A DNA stretch of 64,000 nt, from contig JAODBC010000048.1 in the NCBI GenBank assembly GCA_025463765.1, positions 1-64,000 of the forward strand, written 5' to 3'. Made by a program: the position numbers and the translations under genes. The notes under the pieces are model-generated. The model saw only the letters and a program-made list of their open reading frames with translations. It did not search any database and was not told the DNA's origin. The stretch's first letter is position 1; each line of letters starts with the position of its first letter. Shown here in pieces: positions 9,814 to 20,037 of the stretch. Origin of the DNA: Subtercola sp. (GTDB lineage Bacteria > Actinomycetota > Actinomycetes > Actinomycetales > Microbacteriaceae).

Positions 9814-10875
9814 TCAGGGTCGGGTACGACCGCCTATCGCACGGGCATCCGTCTTGCCCGACGGGTCGTGGCGAAGCTCTTTCGGCAGCGAGAAGATCAG
9901 GTCTTCTTCGGCCGTCTGCACCGTCTCGATGTCGCCGTAACCAGCACCTGCCAGGTCGTCGAGCAGCTCTTGCACGAGCACCTCGGGTACGGATGCCCCT
10001 GACGTCACGCCGACCGTGTTGACACCGTCGAGCCACTCCTGCTTGACCTCGTGCGCGTAGTCGACCCGGTAGGCGGCCTTCGCCCCGTACTCGAGTGCTA
10101 CTTCGACGAGTCGCACCGAGTTGGACGAGTTCGCCGACCCCACCACGATGACCAGGTCGCTGTCTTTGGCGACCTTCTTGATGGCGACCTGCCGGTTCTG
10201 GGTGGCGTAGCAGATGTCGTCGCTCGGCGGGTCTTGCAGGTTCGGAAAGCGTGCGCGCAAGCGACGAACGGTCTCCATGGTCTCGTCGACGCTCAAAGTG
10301 GTCTGCGAGAGCCAGACGACCTTGTCGGGGTCGCGCACGACGATGGTGTCTGCTTCGTCGGGACTGCCCACGAGCGTGGTGTGCTCGGGCGCCTCGCCGG
10401 CCGTACCTTCGACCTCTTCGTGGCCTTCGTGGCCGATCAGCAGAATCTCGAAGTCGTCGCGTGCGAACCGCACGGCCTCGCGGTGCACCTTCGTGACGAG
10501 CGGGCAGGTGGCGTCGATGGCCTGCAGATTGCGGTCGGCCGCGCCCTGCACGACGGCAGGCGACACGCCATGGGCGCTGAAGACGACGTGCGAGCCCAGG
10601 GGCACTTCGTCCACCTCCTCGACGAAGATGGCACCGGCTTTCTCCAGAGTCGCCACGACGTGTTTGTTATGCACAATCTGTTTGCGCACATACACCGGAG
10701 CGCCATAACGCTCGAGGGCCTTCTCGACCGCGACGACGGCCCTGTCGACACCCGCGCAATAGCCGCGGGGCGCCGCCAGCAGCACCCGCTTGGCGCCGAT
10801 GACGGGGGTATCCTTTAGCCTGTTGCGAACGCCGGGCATTCTCGGCATGGGCAGGCTGATGGTTGTGTCGCTCAC
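9814..10875 (-). CDS. ispH: 4-hydroxy-3-methylbut-2-enyl diphosphate reductase
   Basis: [47 protein letters not shown] motifs. Confidence 0.95.
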   Translation of the reverse strand: MSDTTISLPMPRMPGVRNRLKDTPVIGAKRVLLAAPRGYCAGVDRAVVAVEKALERYGAPVYVRKQIVHNKHVVATLEKAGAIFVEEVDEVPLGSHVVFSAHGVSPAVVQGAADRNLQAIDATCPLVTKVHREAVRFARDDFEILLIGHEGHEEVEGTAGEAPEHTTLVGSPDEADTIVVRDPDKVVWLSQTTLSVDETMETVRRLRARFPNLQDPPSDDICYATQNRQVAIKKVAKDSDLVIVVGSANSSNSVRLVEVALEYGAKAAYRVDYAHEVKQEWLDGVNTVGVTSGASVPEVLVQELLDDLAGAGYGDIETVQTAEEDLIFSLPKELRHDPSGKTDARAIGGRTRP

Positions 10876-10906
10876 TCTTTCGATTCTACGGGCAGGAGGT
10901 ACGGCC

Positions 10907-12220
10907 ATGGCCGATCAACGCAGTGCCGATCAGCCCGGCACGGTCGCCGACCGCACCATCGACGGGCCGCCGACCTTCGAGAACCCCTGGCCGGTCGCCC
11001 ATTTCTCGGGCAAGATCAAGGCGTACATCGACCGCTTGGGCACCGCCTGGGTCGAGGGTGAGATCACCCAGTGGGGTGTCAGCGGCGGCAATGTGTACGG
11101 CAAACTCAAAGACACCACCGAAGATGTGACCATCGGGTTCAACATCTGGTCGTCCGTTCGGGCGAAGATTCCCGCCGACCTCAAGCAGGGCGATCGGGTG
11201 CTGGCGCTGGTGAAGCCGAACTACTGGCTCAAGGGCGGCACGCTCACGATGCAAGTGTTCGAAATGCGCCATGTGGGGCTCGGCGACATGCTCGAGCGGC
11301 TCGAGCGGCTGCGACGCCAACTCGCCTCAGAGGGGCTGTTCGACGCGTCGCGCAAGAAGCGCCTGCCCTTTCTGCCCGGCCGCATCGGGCTCATCACCGG
11401 CAAAGACAGCGACGCCGAGAAAGACGTGCTGCGTAACGCTCAGCTGCGCTGGCCCTCGGTCTCGTTCCGCGTCGTGCACACGGCGGTGCAGGGCGATCGG
11501 GTGCCGCGCGAAGTCGTGGCGGCCCTGGCGGCCCTCGACGACGACCCCGAAGTCGAGGTCATCATCATCGCTCGCGGCGGCGGCGACTTTCAGAACCTGA
11601 TGGGGTTCAGCGACGAGTCGGTGCTTCGGGCTGCAGCGGCGTGCCGCACTCCCCTGGTGAGCGCCATCGGCCACGAGGCCGATCGGCCACTTCTCGACGA
11701 CGTGGCAGACCTGCGGGCATCCACCCCCACCGACGCCGCCAAGCGCGTCGTTCCCGACGTGTCAGAAGAGCTGAACAAGGTCGACCAGGCCCGGGCGCGG
11801 CTGAGCCTGCGTGTCACCGCGTTCGTACGGCACGAGATCGACCGCATCGAGCAGGTACGCTCGCGGCCCGTGCTCTCGAACGCCACCTGGATCGTTGATA
11901 CCCGTGCCGAAGACCTCACCCGATACGTGTCGCGGGGTGTCGAGCTGATGAACCGGGTGCTCGAACGCGCCGGCACCACAACCAGCGAGCTGAGTGCCAG
12001 GCTCCGAGCGTTGTCGCCGCAGAGCACGCTCGACCGCGGGTATGCCATCGTGCAGCAGGGCGCGAGTGCAGGGCAGCAGGGTTCTGACCAGCAGGGTTCT
12101 GGGCACATCGTGCGAAGCCCAGCGGATGCTCCCCTCGACACCGAGCTCACCATCACCTTGGCCAGCGGCGCACTGAAGGCGCTGTCGCAAGGAGAGCTCG
12201 ACAGTTTGCACAATCGCTGA
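10907..12220 (+). CDS. xseA: Exodeoxyribonuclease VII large subunit
   Basis: [10 protein letters not shown]-fold, [39 protein letters not shown]. Confidence 0.95.
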   Translation: MADQRSADQPGTVADRTIDGPPTFENPWPVAHFSGKIKAYIDRLGTAWVEGEITQWGVSGGNVYGKLKDTTEDVTIGFNIWSSVRAKIPADLKQGDRVLALVKPNYWLKGGTLTMQVFEMRHVGLGDMLERLERLRRQLASEGLFDASRKKRLPFLPGRIGLITGKDSDAEKDVLRNAQLRWPSVSFRVVHTAVQGDRVPREVVAALAALDDDPEVEVIIIARGGGDFQNLMGFSDESVLRAAAACRTPLVSAIGHEADRPLLDDVADLRASTPTDAAKRVVPDVSEELNKVDQARARLSLRVTAFVRHEIDRIEQVRSRPVLSNATWIVDTRAEDLTRYVSRGVELMNRVLERAGTTTSELSARLRALSPQSTLDRGYAIVQQGASAGQQGSDQQGSGHIVRSPADAPLDTELTITLASGALKALSQGELDSLHNR

Positions 12221-12289
12221 GCCCCGAGAACCCTCCACAGGTTACGGCGCGCATCACTCTCTCCCCCGGCTTTCGATAGGATCGAAATC

Positions 12290-12538
12290 ATGCCATCGTC
12301 ATCAACCGAGCCAGAAGTCGGCTCGCTCAGCTACGAAGAGGCCAGAGACGAACTCGTTCGTGTCGTGGCCGAACTCGAGCGTGGTGCCGCGACACTCGAG
12401 CAGTCGCTCGGCCTGTGGGAGCGCGGCGAAGCGCTCGCTGCGCGCTGCGAAGAGTGGTTGATCGGTGCGAAGACACGGCTCGATGCGGCACGCGCGGCGA
12501 GTGCCGGGGCGAGCTCACAATCGGAACGGGCGGAGTAG
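12290..12538 (+). CDS. xseB: Exodeoxyribonuclease VII small subunit
   Basis: 82 aa, [37 protein letters not shown]; follows xseA. Confidence 0.93.
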   Translation: MPSSSTEPEVGSLSYEEARDELVRVVAELERGAATLEQSLGLWERGEALAARCEEWLIGAKTRLDAARAASAGASSQSERAE

Positions 12539-12543
12539 CCCCG

Positions 12544-13278
12544 ATGTCAGGTGGCGCGATGGCAGGCGGCCCGATGCCAGGCGGCCCACGTGGAGGGCGG
12601 CAGAAGCCACCCGCCGTAGTCGCCGAACTCGGGCGCCCGGAGACACACGAAGAGACGACGGCCCGTAAAGCCGAGAATTCACGCAAGTACCGAGCGAACA
12701 AGACCATCAACAACCTCTGGCTCTCGCTCATCGTGTGCATTGCTGTGGTCGTCGTGATCGTGCTGCTCGTTCCGCGCGACAATACGTCGCACCTGCAGAC
12801 GGTCGACTACCGGTCGGTCGCGTCGAGTGCTCAGGCCGCGTTCCCGGTGCCGGTCGCGTCGCCCGACCTGCCCAGCACTTACAGCGCGAACGCGGCCGAG
12901 ATTCGCACCAGCGGATCGGGGTCGACCGCGATTCCGTATTGGTACATCGGCTTGACCACACCGTCAGGCGCGTACCTCGGTCTCGAGCAGGCGGTCAGCA
13001 CGGCGAGTACCGGCAACATCGACGACTGGGTGGCCCAGCAGGTGCACAACACGGCGGCAATCGACGTGACCACCATCGATGGCATCCAATGGACGGTTTA
13101 CGACAACCGGCAGACCGCGAACGACGTGGGCAACGCCAGCTACGCCCTGACCACGCAGTCGGGCGCCAGTACTTACGTGCTGTTAGGCACGGCCACCACC
13201 GAAGAATTCGATCAGGTCGCCTCGGCCATCAGCACGAACATCCAGGCGCAGCCGGCCACCGCGGAGGTTTCTCAGTGA
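12544..13278 (+). CDS. DUF4245-like membrane-anchored protein
   Basis: MSGGAMAGG..., single TM (LWLSLIVCIAVVVVIVLLVPRD) and conserved-looking extracytoplasmic domain, downstream of xseB. Confidence 0.8.
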   Translation: MSGGAMAGGPMPGGPRGGRQKPPAVVAELGRPETHEETTARKAENSRKYRANKTINNLWLSLIVCIAVVVVIVLLVPRDNTSHLQTVDYRSVASSAQAAFPVPVASPDLPSTYSANAAEIRTSGSGSTAIPYWYIGLTTPSGAYLGLEQAVSTASTGNIDDWVAQQVHNTAAIDVTTIDGIQWTVYDNRQTANDVGNASYALTTQSGASTYVLLGTATTEEFDQVASAISTNIQAQPATAEVSQ

Positions 13279-14015
13279 GCATTTCTGACGTTCAGCCCGT
13301 CGACGAGACGGCGTCAGCCGACGAGCTCGAGGAAGCCGAAGCCGAGGTCGTCGAACTCGAGACCGCGCAGACCCCCGCAACGGTGTGGGCCGAAATGGTG
13401 CGGGGAAACGAGCGCTTCATCCGCGGCGAACCGAGACACCCACGCCAAGACGTCGACAGACGGCACCAGATCGCCCTGGGGCAGGCCCCGCGGGCAGCAC
13501 TGTTCGGTTGCAGCGACTCCCGGCTCGCGGCCGAGATCATCTTCGACCAGGGTCTCGGTGACCTCTTCGTGATTCGTAACGCCGGTCAGGTCATCTCCGA
13601 GTCGGTGCTCGGCAGTCTCGAGTACGCCGTGAGCGTGCTCGGGGTGCAGCTGATCGTTGTTCTCGGGCACGACGAATGCGGTGCGGTCGCCGCGGCCATC
13701 GCCTCGCAAGACCCGGAGACTCCCCCGCTGCCACCGCATATCGCGCACCTCGTCGACAAGATCATCCCGGCTATTCGGCAGGTCGCCGACGTGACCGAAG
13801 CGCGCAACCCGGGCAGCGTGAATAAGCCTGCAGACCTCGACCCCTACGAGGTGGGTCGGTATCACCTGCGCGACACCGTGGCAGAGCTGCTGCAGAATTC
13901 CGAGATCGTCACCGAGGCCATCGCCGAAGGCCGCCTGGGCATTGTGGGAGCCAATTACCGGCTCTCCGAAGGGCGCGCCGTTCCCGACATGGCAGTCGGA
14001 CTGACCACCCCCTGA
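13275..14015 (+). CDS. Beta-carbonic anhydrase
   Basis: LFGCSDSRLAAEIIFDQGLGDLFVIRNAG and GHDECGAV zinc-binding motifs; GTGA overlap with upstream gene. Confidence 0.93.
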   Translation: MSISDVQPVDETASADELEEAEAEVVELETAQTPATVWAEMVRGNERFIRGEPRHPRQDVDRRHQIALGQAPRAALFGCSDSRLAAEIIFDQGLGDLFVIRNAGQVISESVLGSLEYAVSVLGVQLIVVLGHDECGAVAAAIASQDPETPPLPPHIAHLVDKIIPAIRQVADVTEARNPGSVNKPADLDPYEVGRYHLRDTVAELLQNSEIVTEAIAEGRLGIVGANYRLSEGRAVPDMAVGLTTP

Positions 14016-14065
14016 TCTCTGCGCTGCCGATTCGATTCGTCGCGTCGAAAGCACATCACGCTTCA

Positions 14066-14109
14066 CGAACTCCCGAACTCCCGAACTCCCGAACGCACGA
14101 AACTCCTGT
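14066..14109. repeat. 8-bp tandem repeat (cgaactcc)n between carbonic anhydrase gene and fumC
   Basis: cgaactcc-cgaactcc-cgaactcc-cgaacgca-cgaaactcc. Confidence 0.95.
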
Positions 14110-14132
14110 TTACTACGAAGAAAGGCCACGAA

Positions 14133-15548
14133 GTGGTGGAGAACGCTCCAGAAACCGAGTATCGCATCGAGCACGACACGATGGGCGAAGTGCGGGTACC
14201 CGCAAACGCCCTCTACGGCGCGCAGACCCAGCGCGCTGTCGAGAACTTTCCCGTGTCGGGCGATGTGCTCGAAGCTGCTCAGATCACCGCTCTTGCGCGC
14301 ATCAAGAAGGCCGCAGCGCTGGCGAACGAGAAGCTCGGCGTGCTCGACGAGCCGATCGCAGCGGCGATCGCCGCCGCGGCCGACGACGTGATCGCGGGTA
14401 AGTACGCCGACCAGTTTCCCATCGACATCTACCAGACCGGCAGCGGCACGTCGACGAACATGAACATGAACGAGGTGCTGGCGTCGCTCGCCTCGACCCG
14501 CCTCGGCTCGAAGGTGCACCCGAACGACCACGTCAATGCCTCGCAGTCGTCGAACGACGTCTTTCCGACCTCTGTGCACGTAGCCGTCACCGGTGCGCTG
14601 ATCAACGACCTCATTCCTTCGCTCTCCCATCTCGCCGAAGCTCTTGAGGTGAAGGCGGAGCTGTGGAAGACGGCCGTCAAATCGGGCCGTACACACCTGA
14701 TGGATGCAACGCCGGTCACCCTGGGCCAGGAGTTCGGGGGGTATGCCTCGCAGATTCGCCTCGGCATCGAGCGCGTCGAAGGCACCCTGCGGCACGTAGC
14801 CGAGGTTCCGCTCGGGGGCACCGCCGTCGGCACGGGCATCAACACTCCGGCGGGCTTTCCACAGCTGGTCATCGAGCTGCTCGCGGCCGAGACCGAGCTG
14901 CCCATCACCGAGGCCCGCGACCACTTCGAGGCGCAAGGCGCCCGGGATTCGCTTGTCGAGGCCTCTGGTGCGTTGCGTGTTCTGGCCGTCAGCCTGACGA
15001 AGATCTGCAACGACCTGCGCTGGATGGGCTCGGGCCCGAACACGGGGCTCGGCGAGCTGCACATCCCCGACCTGCAGCCGGGTTCGTCGATCATGCCCGG
15101 AAAGGTCAACCCGGTCATCCCGGAGGCCGTGCTGCAGGTCTGCTCACGAGTCATCGGCAACGACGCCACCATCGCCTGGTCGGGCGCCTCGGGCGCGTTC
15201 GAGCTGAACGTCGCGATTCCGGTGATGGGTACCGCTCTGCTGGAGTCGATCCGGTTGCTGTCGAGCTCATCGGTGCTGCTCGCCGACAAGACCGTCGACG
15301 GCCTGCAGGCGAACCTCGCGCGCGCGCTCGCGCTCGCCGAGTCGTCGCCGTCGATCGTGACCCCGCTGAACCGCATCATCGGCTACGAGGCTGCGGCGAA
15401 GATCGCCAAGCACTCCGTGGCAAAGGGCATCACCGTGCGCGAGGCCGTGATCGACCTCGGTTTCGTCGACCGCGGCGAGGTCACCCTCGAACAGCTCGAC
15501 AGCGCTCTCGACGTGCTGTCGATGACGCGTCCGCCGCAGGCGAAGTAG
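14133..15548 (+). CDS. fumC: Class II fumarate hydratase
   Basis: [41 protein letters not shown] signature. Confidence 0.96.
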   Translation: MVENAPETEYRIEHDTMGEVRVPANALYGAQTQRAVENFPVSGDVLEAAQITALARIKKAAALANEKLGVLDEPIAAAIAAAADDVIAGKYADQFPIDIYQTGSGTSTNMNMNEVLASLASTRLGSKVHPNDHVNASQSSNDVFPTSVHVAVTGALINDLIPSLSHLAEALEVKAELWKTAVKSGRTHLMDATPVTLGQEFGGYASQIRLGIERVEGTLRHVAEVPLGGTAVGTGINTPAGFPQLVIELLAAETELPITEARDHFEAQGARDSLVEASGALRVLAVSLTKICNDLRWMGSGPNTGLGELHIPDLQPGSSIMPGKVNPVIPEAVLQVCSRVIGNDATIAWSGASGAFELNVAIPVMGTALLESIRLLSSSSVLLADKTVDGLQANLARALALAESSPSIVTPLNRIIGYEAAAKIAKHSVAKGITVREAVIDLGFVDRGEVTLEQLDSALDVLSMTRPPQAK

Positions 15549-15596
15549 TCACCCGGCCGCAGGCGAAGTAGTCACCTGGCCGCAGGCGTATAGCGC
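15533..15596. repeat. 23-bp tandem repeat x3 spanning the fumC stop codon
   Basis: gccgcaggcgaagtagtcacccg at 15533, 15556, 15579. Confidence 0.95.
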
Positions 15597-15607
15597 CAGC
15601 GGCCTCA

Positions 15608-16087
15608 TCACGATTGCAGCAGGGCGAACCAGAACCCTGCCAAGAGAAACGGCCCGCACGGAATCGATTGGGTGCGGGCCGTCATCGTCGACAGGAGCGC
15701 CAGCGCCGTTGCTCCGGCCGCAGCACCCGCCACAACGAGCGCCAGCTCGAGAGCGGGCACGACGTCGGCCGACGGCAGAAAGCCGAGGCATGCGGCCAGC
15801 AGCCCGGCAAGCTTCACGTCACCCATGCCGATCGCCCCGAGCATCCGCAAGCCGCCGAACCCCATCAGCGCCGCAACCCCCGCCGTGAAGGGTGCGGCAC
15901 GGGCCCACGGCAACCCGACATCGCCGAGCGCCGGCGCCACAATCCCACCGACCGCCGTCACCACGACAACACCGAGCGCACCGGCGAGAAGCAGCCGATT
16001 CGGCAGGCACAGCCACCGCACATCGGCAGCGAACAGCGGCGGAGTGATCGCGGCGATGCACGCCCAGAGCAGCACAGGAAGAGTCAT
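15608..16087 (-). CDS. A24 (type IV prepilin) peptidase-like membrane protease
   Basis: DVRWLCLPNRL first Asp region and GAIGMGDVKLAG (GxGD) motif in a multi-TM protein. Confidence 0.85.
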   Translation of the reverse strand: MTLPVLLWACIAAITPPLFAADVRWLCLPNRLLLAGALGVVVVTAVGGIVAPALGDVGLPWARAAPFTAGVAALMGFGGLRMLGAIGMGDVKLAGLLAACLGFLPSADVVPALELALVVAGAAAGATALALLSTMTARTQSIPCGPFLLAGFWFALLQS

Positions 16088-16153
16088 TCCGTGAACCTAC
16101 TTCACCGAATCACGCGCACCCCGAACTTATCCACAGCCCCACGCCCGCACACC

Positions 16154-16221
16154 CGAGAGAAGGTGAAGCGGACGAGAGAAGGCGGTGCGCCGGATTCTCT
16201 CGTCCGCTTCGGATTCTTTCG
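16154..16221. repeat. 68-bp nested palindromic element, copy A; terminator-like position 3' of phoH
   Basis: Perfect 16-bp stem GAAGCGGACGAGAGAA (16165-16180)/TTCTCTCGTCCGCTTC (16195-16210), outer arms CGAGAGAA/TTCTTTCG. Confidence 0.9.
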
Positions 16222-16242
16222 ACGGCTTGACCCGGCCGCGGG

Positions 16243-17742
16243 CTAGGTCAGCTCGTTCGACTCGAGCATTTCAGTCACCAGAGCGGCGATGGCCGAGCGC
16301 TCCGACCGCGTCAGGGTGATGTGCCCGAACAGCGGGTGACCCTTCAGCGTCTCGATGACCGAGGCGACACCGTCGTGCCGGCCGACGCGCAGGTTGTCGC
16401 GCTGAGCCACGTCGTGCGTCAGCACCACGCGGGAGTTCTGCCCGATGCGCGAGAGAACGGTGAGCAGAACATTACGTTCGAGAGACTGGGCCTCGTCGAC
16501 GATGACAAACGCATCGTGCAGCGACCGCCCACGGATGTGCGTGAGCGGCAGCACCTCGAGGATGCCCCGCTCCACCACCTCGTCGAGCACGTTCTGCGAC
16601 ACCAGCGACCCGAGTGTGTCGAACACCGCCTGCGCCCACGGGTTCATCTTCTCCGACGCGTCACCGGGCAAGAAGCCGAGCTCCTGGCCGCCCACCGCAT
16701 ACAACGGCCGGAACACCATGATCTTCTTGTGCTGCTGCTTCTCGAGCACAGCTTCAAGGCCCGCACAGAGGGCAATGGCAGACTTCCCTGTACCGGCCCT
16801 GCCCCCCAGCGACACGATTCCGACTTCGGGGTCGAGCAGCATGTCGATCGCCACGCGCTGCTCGGCCGAACGCCCGTGCAGCCCGAACACGTCTCGGTCA
16901 CCACGCACCAGCTGAAAACCGTGCTTGCCGGTCACGCGGCCGAGCGCCGATCCTCGGTCTGAGTGGATGACCAGGCCGGTGTTGATGGGCATCTTCTCTA
17001 CGAGCGGGGTTTCTAATCGCTCCTGCTCGTAGAGCTTCGACATGTCGGCAGCACTCAGCGTGATGTCGTCGAGCCCCGTCCATCCGGAGTCGACCGCGAG
17101 TTCTGCGCGGTATTCTTCGGCGGCGAGCCCGATGGATGCCGCCTTGACGCGCAACGGAAGGTCTTTCGAGACGACCGTGACGTCGAGCCCGTCGTTCGAC
17201 AGGTTGAGCGCCACCGCCAGAATGCGCGAGTCGTTGTCGTTCAGCTGCAGGCCCGACGGCAGCACCGACATGTTCGAGTGATTCAGCTCGACGCGCAGGC
17301 TGCCGCCCGATTCGCCCACCGAGATAGGAAAGTCGAGTCGCTCGTGCAGTACACGCAGCTCGTCGAGGTTTCGAAGTGCTTGACGCGCAAAATATCCGAT
17401 CTCCGGGTCGTTGCGTTTCGCTTCGAGTTCAGAGATGACCACCACTGGCAAGACGACCGGATGCTCGGCGAACCGGAAGATCGCCTTCGGGTCAGACAAC
17501 AAAACCGAGGTATCTAACACGTAGGTACGCTCGGCTTGATTTGCGCTGTTAGTCAATTTCTGACTGGTGGTGACGGACTTTTGAGTTTTCTGATCGGGCA
17601 CAAGTACTCCAACCCCGGCCCGCTGACGCGGCGCCGGATCTCTTTCCGGCGAAGCGGCCCCTGAGTCTGTTTCAAGACCCGGTTGGTATCGAAACGTACT
17701 TATGTGGCCGCTTCGATCAGGTGCCATACCTGATGCCACCAA
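16243..17742 (-). CDS. phoH: PIN-PhoH (PhoH2-like) ATPase/ribonuclease; start codon uncertain
   Basis: PIN domain [13 protein letters not shown]..., Walker [29 protein letters not shown]. Confidence 0.92.
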   Translation of the reverse strand: MVASGMAPDRSGHISTFRYQPGLETDSGAASPERDPAPRQRAGVGVLVPDQKTQKSVTTSQKLTNSANQAERTYVLDTSVLLSDPKAIFRFAEHPVVLPVVVISELEAKRNDPEIGYFARQALRNLDELRVLHERLDFPISVGESGGSLRVELNHSNMSVLPSGLQLNDNDSRILAVALNLSNDGLDVTVVSKDLPLRVKAASIGLAAEEYRAELAVDSGWTGLDDITLSAADMSKLYEQERLETPLVEKMPINTGLVIHSDRGSALGRVTGKHGFQLVRGDRDVFGLHGRSAEQRVAIDMLLDPEVGIVSLGGRAGTGKSAIALCAGLEAVLEKQQHKKIMVFRPLYAVGGQELGFLPGDASEKMNPWAQAVFDTLGSLVSQNVLDEVVERGILEVLPLTHIRGRSLHDAFVIVDEAQSLERNVLLTVLSRIGQNSRVVLTHDVAQRDNLRVGRHDGVASVIETLKGHPLFGHITLTRSERSAIAALVTEMLESNELT

Positions 17743-17801
17743 GCTACGACCCTCAGCTGCAAGTTGGGTGACGACACGCGTCGCCCCAGATTAACTTCGT
17801 G

Positions 17802-18035
17802 TTACGAGGTCGCTTTCTTGTACCCGTCTTCGGCGCCCTCGCGCACTTTGGAGGCCGCGTCTTCGGCGCCCCCACGCACTTTCGAAGCCGCGTCTTTCAC
17901 GGTCTTCTTCAGTTTCGGGTCGTTCAGAACTTCACTCGCCTTGCTGGTGAGTTCGGCGATTCGACGGCGTCCGTTCGCTGATCCGGCCAGATAGCCGACG
18001 CCGAAACCCGCAGCGATGAGAATTTTGCCCTTCAT
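17802..18035 (-). CDS. Small YtxH-like membrane/stress protein
   Basis: MKGKILIAAGFGVGYLAGSANGRRRIAELTSKASEVLNDPKLKKTVKDAASKVRGGAEDAASKVREGAEDGYKKATS. Confidence 0.75.
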   Translation of the reverse strand: MKGKILIAAGFGVGYLAGSANGRRRIAELTSKASEVLNDPKLKKTVKDAASKVRGGAEDAASKVREGAEDGYKKATS

Positions 18036-18087
18036 GACGTACACCTTTCTGTCGAGCCGAGTCTTCGATCGGCTGAGCACTGTGAGT

Positions 18088-18873
18088 TTACGACCCGAAC
18101 CTGCGGTGTCGGCGAGAATAGTCGCGCAACGCGCGCAAAAAGTCGACCTCACGAATGTCGGGCCCGAGCGCCTCCATGAAGTAGAACTCACTGTGCGCGC
18201 TCTGCCAGAGCATGAAGTCGCTGAGACGCTGCTCGCCGGATGTTCGGATGACCAGGTCAGGGTCGGGCTGCCCCCCGGTGTAGAGGTGCGCGCTGATGAG
18301 GTCTTCGTCGAGGTTGGCGGCGAGATCTTCGAGCGAATCGCCCGCGGCCTGGTGCGCACGGATGATGCTGAGCACGGCCTCCGCTATCTCGCTGCGACCG
18401 CCGTAGCCCACGGCGAGATTGACGTGCAAGCCAGTGTTGTTCACGGTCTTCGCTTCGGCGTCGGCCAACGCATCGACCAATCGCTGCGGCAGCCCCTCAT
18501 TGCTGCCGACGTGTTTGATGCGCCAGTCGCGGTAGGTGGCGAGCTCTTCTGCCAATTGCGCGATGATCTCGATCAACTCGGTGAGTTCGTCGGTACTGCG
18601 GCTCTTCAGGTTGTCGGTCGAGAGCAGGTAGAGGGTTGCAACCGAGATTCCGAGGTCATCGCACCATTCGAGGAACTCGGCGACCTTCGCTGCACCGGCC
18701 CGATGCCCGTGGGCGGCGGTGGCGAGAAAGTTCTGTTTCGCCCAGCGCCGGTTGCCGTCGATGATCATCGCCACGTGATGCGGCATGTCGCCGGTCTCGA
18801 GTTCGCGGCGCAACCGTTTCTGGTAGAGCCCGTAAAGCAACCCCCGTGCCGGTGAGCCCTGCCTGTTTGCCAC
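18088..18873 (-). CDS. uppS: Isoprenyl transferase (undecaprenyl-PP synthase family)
   Basis: PHHVAMIIDGNRRWAK, LYLLSTDNLKSR, DLVIRTSGEQRLSDFMLWQSAHSEFYF. Confidence 0.95.
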   Translation of the reverse strand: MANRQGSPARGLLYGLYQKRLRRELETGDMPHHVAMIIDGNRRWAKQNFLATAAHGHRAGAAKVAEFLEWCDDLGISVATLYLLSTDNLKSRSTDELTELIEIIAQLAEELATYRDWRIKHVGSNEGLPQRLVDALADAEAKTVNNTGLHVNLAVGYGGRSEIAEAVLSIIRAHQAAGDSLEDLAANLDEDLISAHLYTGGQPDPDLVIRTSGEQRLSDFMLWQSAHSEFYFMEALGPDIREVDFLRALRDYSRRHRRFGS

Positions 18874-18954
18874 GAAGCTACGCTACCGTCAGCGCGGCCA
18901 AACTCACAGCGGGCTGCCCAGGCTCGGCTGAGCGACACGGTTTAGTCTGAGGTC

Positions 18955-19656
18955 ATGCCCGAACATCCAGATGCCCTGCCTCTGCTCGAGGCAGGCGAGA
19001 ACATCCCTCCCCTCGAAGTAAAGCCCACCTGGCGCGGGTGGATTCACGCGGTGACCTTTCCGCTGGCCATCGCCGCGGGCATCGTGCTGGTATGCGTGGC
19101 CGACGGGCCGGCAGCGAAGTGGAGCTGCGCGGTCTTCGCGCTGACCTCGATGCTGCTCTTCGGCAACTCGGCGCTTTACCACCGCTTCAACTGGAAGCCG
19201 ACGACCAAGCGCATTTTGAAGCGCATCGATCACGCGAACATCTTCTTGCTCATCGCCGGCACCTACACGCCCATCGCCGTGCTCGCCCTGCCGCCTTCGA
19301 AGGGCACCCTGCTGCTCGTGCTCGTCTGGATCGCCGCCGGGCTCGGCATCGGATTTCGCGTGTTCTGGATCGACGCGCCGCGCTGGCTCTACACGCCGCT
19401 GTACGTGCTGATGGGGTTCGCCGCGCTGATCTTCACCGGCGACATCTTCGCGGCCAACGCCGCAACAATGACCCTTGTGCTCGTCGGCGGTCTTGCTTAC
19501 ACGATCGGCGCACTGTGCTACGGGCTGAAGCGGCCGAACCCGGTTCCCGGGGTCTTCGGCTTTCACGAGATCTTTCACGCGCTGACGCTGATCGCGTTCG
19601 CCTGCCACTGGACGGGCATCATGCTGCTGGCGGTGAACCCGCCCTACAACGCGTAG
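18955..19656 (+). CDS. trhA: Hemolysin III family (TrhA/PAQR-like) protein
   Basis: YHRFNWKPTTKRILKRIDHANIFLLIAGTYTPIAVL and FGFHEIFHALTLIAFACHW motifs. Confidence 0.92.
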   Translation: MPEHPDALPLLEAGENIPPLEVKPTWRGWIHAVTFPLAIAAGIVLVCVADGPAAKWSCAVFALTSMLLFGNSALYHRFNWKPTTKRILKRIDHANIFLLIAGTYTPIAVLALPPSKGTLLLVLVWIAAGLGIGFRVFWIDAPRWLYTPLYVLMGFAALIFTGDIFAANAATMTLVLVGGLAYTIGALCYGLKRPNPVPGVFGFHEIFHALTLIAFACHWTGIMLLAVNPPYNA

Positions 19657-19717
19657 CTACAGAACGTAAACGCGCAGCTACAGAACGTAACTGCGCAGCT
19701 ACAAAACGTAACTGTCG
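19655..19717. repeat. 21-bp tandem repeat x3 between convergent gene ends, includes stop codon of the minus-strand gene
   Basis: agctacagaacgtaa at 19655, 19676, 19697. Confidence 0.95.
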
Positions 19718-20037
19718 GGCGGCTCATCGTCAGCACCGCGCGTGATCTTGCCCTTGCCCTTGCCGCCCGGGCGGCTCGACGCAGCGGCCGCGGCCGCAAC
19801 CTCGGCGTCGACCTTCTCTTTAGCCTGCTGGCGCAGGTTCACGCGGCGAATACGGCGCACCATGTCGATGATCAGCACCACCGCGCCGAGCGTCACGCCG
19901 AGGGTGATCACGAAGCCCAGGATGCCCGGGGTGACCGAATCGGGATCGGGGGTCGGAGCGACCGAGGGTGTCGGTGTCGAGTCGTCGGCCAGCCACAGAA
20001 AAGCGGTCGTCAGGTGCGCCGCCGCGTAGTGCATCAC
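19699..20037 (-). CDS. Small single-TM hypothetical protein
   Basis: ORF with TM GILGFVITLGVTLGAVVLIIDMV and basic C-tail, adjacent to mca. Confidence 0.7.
   Translation of the reverse strand: MMHYAAAHLTTAFLWLADDSTPTPSVAPTPDPDSVTPGILGFVITLGVTLGAVVLIIDMVRRIRRVNLRQQAKEKVDAEVAAAAAASSRPGGKGKGKITRGADDEPPDSYVL

Noticed and set aside
13314-15062. 582-aa minus-strand ORF
   Set aside because: Shadow of carbonic anhydrase and fumC coding strands.
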